The notes under the pieces: model-generated
What the model saw: the letters and a program-made list of their open reading frames with translations, nothing else
What the model was told of the DNA's origin: nothing
Databases searched by the model: none
Assembly (NCBI RefSeq): GCF_032854445.1
Contig: NC_088300.1
Location: 4,836,001-4,900,000 of the forward strand
Origin: Liolophura sinensis
Taxonomy: Eukaryota > Mollusca > Polyplacophora > Chitonida > Chitonidae
Length of the DNA stretch: 64,000 nt
Reading direction: 5' to 3'
Translations under genes and position numbers: made by a program
Shown: positions 61,401-64,000 of the stretch, in pieces
Layout of the letters: each line of letters starts with the position of its first letter
How positions within the stretch are numbered: the stretch's first letter is position 1

Positions 61401-63589
61401 TTGTACTGGCGTGAGACATCCTTGCAATGGCATGACAAGAAGATTTCAATTTAATAGTCCAGTCAAAGTACATACTGTTTTCAGTATTTTGTGGAATCTC
61501 CTTACCTGGTGGTTAATGCACTGGTAATACATATTTGTGCTGTTCTCATCTTACAGAAAGAAGTCACCAATGCCTTGCCTAAGCTGATCAAGCTAAATCC
61601 TGTGGTCGTCAAGGAAGTGTTCAACCGATTACTTGGAGGCCATGGTAAATGCACAGTTGAGAAATAATTTTGCCTTTTTTAATCTTCCTCTGATAGAATG
61701 GGTGAATATTATTTTTAACACTATCAACAAAGAACTATTGTTATTGAGCAAAGACAACAAGAAAAAATCCATATATTATCAAGATGATCATTGCTGCGCA
61801 CAAACGTAAATCTGGTGTATTGTTAAAATGTGGGTTATGCTTAGAAATCAAGTCCATTGTTCTTGGTTGAGGACAATCATTCTGTATGCTGCTACCAGTA
61901 GGATGTCTTGTAACAGCTGTGTATCATTTGATCAGGTGGAGAAAGCGGGACCTATACTTCACCCCTGTCCCCAGCTGAGCTGCTGATTGCTTTACATAAC
62001 ATTGACCCAGCCAAATGTGATATGAAGACAATTATCAAAGGTAAGTGGACATTAAACCAAGTCCTTTAAATGAAGTAAGCATCATCTGAGAGGCCATAAA
62101 ATGCAAACACATTAGTCCTACAATCGATTTTTGTACTGTATTGAACAGTTTGACTGTAATGTCACATGTTTTGTTTTCACAGAGTACAGTGTAAAACACC
62201 AATCAAAGCAAATAAATATAATATTTTTCTTTTAAAAATTTTTTTCTTTTTGCTGGGTTATATTTCCACATAAATACAGCTAGCGATGTAATATTAAAAA
62301 CTCACTCATAAGCACCCCATGTTTAAATCCATCACATGATGGCATTTTAGATGATGCTTGCATTATTGAATGCTGATTAGTTCTTTTAACATCTTCAATT
62401 ATTGACAGTTATATTTGCGGAGTTTTAACAGGGATAACAGCATTTTTAATTTTTGGTAGTCAAGCAGGCAGTTTTAGAGATGTTAAGACATTACGCTTCC
62501 TGTTGTGATTTCCCATTATAAGCGGTCTGTGACAATTCATTGTCAACTGCAAATGTGAAACACATGTAGCGACATGTGACCATGTTGTTTGACTTTGCCA
62601 GCAACTAACATGTGTTTTGGGGAGAAGAAAGTGTACACACAGGAGACCCTGGCAGTGGTCCTTCAGCAGTTGATGGACCAGACCCCGCTCCCCACCCTCC
62701 TGATGAGGACGGTCATACAGTCTCTATCCATGTACCCTCGTCTCATCGGCTTCGTCATGAATATCCTCCTGAGGCTCATCACTAAACAGGTACTCACTGT
62801 TATGTTACTGTTGTCTCTGTAACGGGGCTTTAGTTCAGGCACATCCTGTCAAGTGGTCTCAGCAGCACTGTGTCAAACACCCTTAGCTATATTCACTAAC
62901 AGTAGGCCAGGTTGGGATTTCCAGTGGAGTGGAGGCGATAAACAAAGGCACATCTCCCCATGTTAAATCATTGTAACCCTCAGCAGTCACAAAAAATTCA
63001 AGAAATTTCATGCATTTTTCATGCAGAATTTTGTGACACATGAACATAGTTTCAAAAACGTTGGAAACATACATGTAAAAAACTGAGTGCTGACATTGGG
63101 TGTGACTGTTGTAGATTACCCTGCATGGGGCTTATTTGGCCCCTGTGTAGTCTAATGTTTATTGGAGACCACTCATTTTCCATCAGTATGGTGTACAATT
63201 GTGTGTTACGTCTGGGATAGTTTGTCAGTAACTTACCATACAGCGTAGGGGCCGGGTTTAACCATAGCACTCTGGTTTTCTCCACCCATAAAACTGGCTG
63301 CCATTGTATAATGGCGATATTCCGGGGTAGGACATACAGTGTAAGGAACAATCAGTCAACAATTCATGGCATAGTGGCTTGCCTGTAATTGCTGTTCTAT
63401 CTTTGGCTTCAGGTGTGGAAACAGAAGAAAGTATGGGAAGGATTTATCCGATGTTGTCAGAGGACAAAGCCGCAGTCCTTCCAAGTCCTGCTACAGTTAC
63501 CTCCCCCTCAGCTGAAGAATGTGTTTGAAGTTTCTCCAGAGTTGAGGGAACCACTATTAAACCATGTACTCTCCTTTACACCACATCAA
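37494..63589 (+). CDS. SYMPK: symplekin, 30 exons, 3' end outside the window
   Basis: Exons: 37494-37583, 39617-39688, 40225-40278, 40554-40627, 41533-41659, 43321-43427, 44526-44589, 45948-46099, 46514-46611, 46896-47050, 47891-47983, 48449-48610, 49029-49187, 50250-50343, 51923-51993, 52459-52570, 52919-53005, 53240-53432, 53768-53849, 54110-54223, 55380-55448, 55993-56071, 56677-56767, 57137-57206, 58435-58543, 59127-59227, 61557-61644, 61936-62040, 62602-62789, 63413-63589. All phases agree, giving about 1,079 residues of a family near 1,270. The N-terminal HEAT-repeat half includes [26 protein letters not shown] and [10 protein letters not shown] basic stretch (SKKRK, KKIKRE) in exon 11 is a likely nuclear signal. 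The Symplekin_C part includes [13 protein letters not shown] and [13 protein letters not shown]. The protein scaffolds CPSF/CstF and histone mRNA 3' processing and binds Ssu72. Three splice sites (exons 5, 10, 25) are expanded into minisatellites. Confidence 0.95.
37584..39616 (+). other. SYMPK intron 1
   Basis: The 2-kb first intron is AT-rich and starts with a short acaaca microsatellite (about 37617-37637). I see no exon, known repeat or regulatory motif that I can support. Confidence 0.6.
39830..40012 (-). mobile_element. 5'-truncated SINE family A with 13-bp target duplication, SYMPK intron 2
   Basis: An (attt)n tail at 39830-39857 is followed by the 3' half of family A as far as ggccgaagaggaaactagca. 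Perfect copies of ccctacatgtaga lie at 39817-39829 and 40013-40025. Confidence 0.9.
41111..41270 (-). mobile_element. 5'-truncated SINE family A, SYMPK intron 4
   Basis: The tail ttattttatttatttgatgg leads into ttttacaccatactcaagaa, ggcagccagcattatgatgg and ggttgctggaagaccttc, where the match stops. A short ggcttta/agcttta pair may be a decayed duplication. Confidence 0.75.
41640..42362 (+). repeat. 54-bp minisatellite carrying 13 copies of the SYMPK exon 5 donor
   Basis: GT donor dinucleotides recur exactly every 54 bp from the true exon 5 donor at 41660 to 42308. Nearly all copies keep gtgcag then gtaaggg; the one at 42092 reads gcaagtaagg with the AG changed. Each unit also has ctgattctgtag, an acceptor-like end, directly before gtcattgtgcag, so a 12-nt segment (codons for VIVQ in the exon 5 frame) is bounded by AG and GT in every unit. 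Confidence 0.95.
42379..42530 (-). repeat. 5'-truncated SINE family A directly after the 54-bp array
   Basis: A T15-like tail precedes gattgatgttttacactata, ctcaaaaatatttgac, gtggccggcattatgg and catctgcaggttgttgg. It is diverged and truncated. Confidence 0.7.
42900..43147 (+). mobile_element. full-length SINE family A in plus orientation
   Basis: This copy shows the element's proper direction. It starts with a tRNA-like head (A-box tggccgaggtggt at about 42907, B-box gagttcaagtcc at about 42972), continues through the family body, and ends in the tail aaataaataaataaata. It defines the other, minus-oriented copies as the reverse complement. Confidence 0.88.
43461..44350. mobile_element. DNA-transposon-like element with 20-bp terminal inverted repeats
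   Basis: The left end tatacaggcctcgacataag (43461-43480) and the reverse complement of 44331-44350 (tatacaggcatcgacataag) differ at one base. Both ends have gatcacc within about 75 bp. The 890-bp interior has no transposase frame, so it would be non-autonomous. Flanking TA or TATA could be the target duplication. It lies in SYMPK intron 6. Confidence 0.7.
44897..45150 (-). mobile_element. near full-length SINE family A, SYMPK intron 7
   Basis: The tail tatttatttatttcattgg is followed by the complete body as far as a head remnant (ttgcgccatgctggcctgct). Flanks gtatgtaaacatt (about 44883) and gtatgtgaacacatt (about 45147) look like a decayed duplication. Confidence 0.75.
45230..45945. other. 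rest of SYMPK intron 7; possible mobile-element ORF fragment
   Basis: A minus-strand frame at 45336-45569 (77 codons) contains [20 protein letters not shown], which has the flavour of the C-terminal tail of non-LTR reverse transcriptase ORFs, where an IWN motif is common. The match is weak and nothing else of such an element is visible. Confidence 0.25.
47020..47815 (+). repeat. 85-bp minisatellite carrying nine copies of the SYMPK exon 10 donor
   Basis: Donor GTs follow at 47051 (true), 47136, 47221, 47306, 47391, 47476, 47568, 47653 and 47739; a tenth is changed to gataag. Each unit holds about 58 nt homologous to the 3' end of exon 10 (tacatct ... ggggccactcagtcagag) plus about 27 nt of intron. 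Copies near 47510-47560 and 47690-47738 are closer to the exon (atctcccasat, cactcctgacagac) than the rest. Confidence 0.93.
48757..48802. repeat. ctgt microsatellite in a dispersed repeat, SYMPK intron 12
   Basis: Runs of ctct then ctgt units are followed by a block (ccaaatatagtccgattttg, atcaaattttgtgcacagg) that resembles a dispersed repeat; a weaker similar block (ctgattttgataaaatttg) lies near 49350. Confidence 0.6.
49478..50165. repeat. 53-bp minisatellite, about 13 copies, SYMPK intron 13
   Basis: The unit is gtaggtcatatacatgtgag plus caccattacggtgtctgtg and a variable gtg run with ggaaatatata. Copies with a longer gtgtgtgtgtgg run recur at intervals. It ends about 85 bp before exon 14 and contains no exon sequence. 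Confidence 0.92.
50378..51620. repeat. 60-bp minisatellite, about 21 copies, SYMPK intron 14
   Basis: The unit is agtgagacatgtagttgtgc plus tacccacacttgtaacattt and ccaacttggtgattgtgcag. Because 60 is a multiple of three and the unit lacks stops in several frames, ORFs of 416 to 486 codons appear on both strands. They are repeat artefacts. Variants (aacat, aacag, aacgt; acatg, acttg) show block-wise copying in the middle and divergence at the right edge. Confidence 0.94.
51630..51700 (-). repeat. SINE family A fragment
   Basis: The stretch ttatttatttaggaggggtt, tagcactatactcaggagc and gacatttatgactgca is the decayed 3' end of family A at the edge of the 60-bp array. Confidence 0.5.
56285..56405 (-). 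repeat. SINE family B remnant, SYMPK intron 22
   Basis: Blocks atgggtggaggaaaggaaac, ctgacctttggaaagttactg, tttctcacatgtaaccca and gatattcacgccattta follow the family-B order. Confidence 0.5.
57255..58480 (+). repeat. 60-bp minisatellite made from the SYMPK exon 25 acceptor and exon start, open in frame
   Basis: Seventeen tcag junctions (exon-start positions 57474, 57534, 57594, 57654, then 57715 and every 60 bp to 58435) precede gtgaaa-type sequence. Each unit repeats the first 43 nt of exon 25 (58435-58543) plus about 17 nt ending in the acceptor tgttgtgttatcag. From 57715 to 58543 the exon frame is continuously open, encoding a 20-residue repeat of the type [20 protein letters not shown]. 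Degenerate older units extend left to about 57255. Confidence 0.94.
58795..58866. repeat. 21-bp tandem triplication
   Basis: Three copies of agtgatgaaaccagaattagt lie in SYMPK intron 25; the first is written aatgatgaaacc. Confidence 0.85.
58925..59045. repeat. dispersed repeat, copy 2 (inverted relative of 4005-4130)
   Basis: Its reverse complement shares tatttcttctaat, ggtacacctggtctgc-like, catgtaa and ttttttctcacac-type blocks with 4005-4130. It ends about 80 bp before SYMPK exon 26. Confidence 0.5.
60540..61395. repeat. about 26-bp minisatellite, some 33 copies, SYMPK intron 26
   Basis: The unit is catagtgcactgatacccca plus tccagt or cccagt. A longer block (near 61030-61180) is repeated around 61185-61330, showing higher-order duplication. 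No exon sequence is included. Confidence 0.9.
63110..63355 (+). repeat. SINE family B copy, SYMPK intron 29
   Basis: In plus orientation it contains gagaccactcattttccatc, agtatggtgtacaattgtg, gtttgtcagtaacttacca and tggttttctccacccataaa, the reverse complement of the blocks in minus-oriented family-B copies. Confidence 0.6.
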
Positions 63590-64000
63590 GTAAGTTCACT
63601 TCAGTTTGCAGCCAAGATATCATAACGTTTTAACTATTATGTGTCATGTCGCAAAGATATAGTCTGGACATGTGATTGGTGACCAGAAAGTTTTCTAGAC
63701 TTGCTCCTAAATTGGCTTTACCCAGAGGTTAGATGCTAGAGGAAAGGTGTGTAATCTTTGGCCAGCTATGCTGTGTCAAGCGCTTGTAATGGCATGGATT
63801 TCAAGTTTGAAAGGTTCTTGGAGAGGTTAAAAATCCTTGGATAGTTGGACAGATTTCCACTCACACAAGCCAGTGGCTTCTACATTTCCATCAATACGAC
63901 TTTGTCAGGTGCTAGGCCGGGCTTATTTCCACTGTACAGGCAGGTACTTTTACACCAATACATCTTGTTGCTTGGAAGTCATGCGTATTTCTACCAATAA
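63590..64000 (+). other. SYMPK intron 30 (partial)
   Basis: Sequence after the exon 30 donor (gtaagttc at 63590). No further exon is recognisable before the window ends. Confidence 0.7.

Overview
The window is nuclear DNA from an intron-rich invertebrate, most likely a lophotrochozoan such as a bivalve mollusc or a brachiopod. The evidence is GT-AG introns, animal housekeeping genes, several tRNA-derived SINE families of a type I associate with molluscan genomes, and an unusually heavy load of minisatellites. My estimate is that about 13 kb, or one fifth of the window, is tandem repeat. The species cannot be fixed from sequence alone.

Layout, left to right. (1) 258-5125, plus: last three exons of a UBXN1-type UBX protein (p97/VCP adaptor), 5' end outside the window. 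(2) 8395-9322, minus: a single-exon ZDHHC24-like palmitoyltransferase with a +1 frameshift in a run of eight T. (3) 12415-24538, minus: DDX28, a mitochondrial-ribosome-type DEAD-box helicase, rebuilt here as 13 exons; its motif II reads DEMD. (4) 29984-37119, minus: TEDC1 (C14orf80), a centriolar tubulin-complex protein, complete in 7 exons. (5) 37494 to beyond the right edge, plus: symplekin (SYMPK), scaffold of pre-mRNA cleavage/polyadenylation, 30 exons covering about 1,079 residues. TEDC1 and SYMPK are head to head with 374 bp between start codons, so they probably share a promoter. The genes are a housekeeping neighbourhood, not an operon; no pathway links them.

The striking feature is the relation between minisatellites and splice sites. 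At least five arrays, in two different genes, have repeat units that span an exon-intron junction, so that a real 3' or 5' splice site plus the adjoining exon edge is copied about 9 to 17 times: DDX28 exon 10 acceptor (68-bp unit), DDX28 exon 3 acceptor (71-bp), SYMPK exon 5 donor (54-bp), SYMPK exon 10 donor (85-bp) and SYMPK exon 25 acceptor (60-bp, open in the exon's own frame). A sixth, smaller case surrounds the TEDC1 stop codon. The exon-adjacent copy appears to be the functional one. Other arrays (42, 23, 32, 48, 20, 53, 60 and 26 bp units) are purely intronic or intergenic. They create long spurious ORFs on both strands that should not be annotated as genes.

SINE insertions with intact target-site duplications (for example inside the 68-bp array), one DNA-transposon-like element with 20-bp terminal inverted repeats, and a foldback upstream of DDX28 complete the picture. 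All exon joins were derived by reading frame, splice consensus and remembered family similarity; no alignment or transcript data were available.
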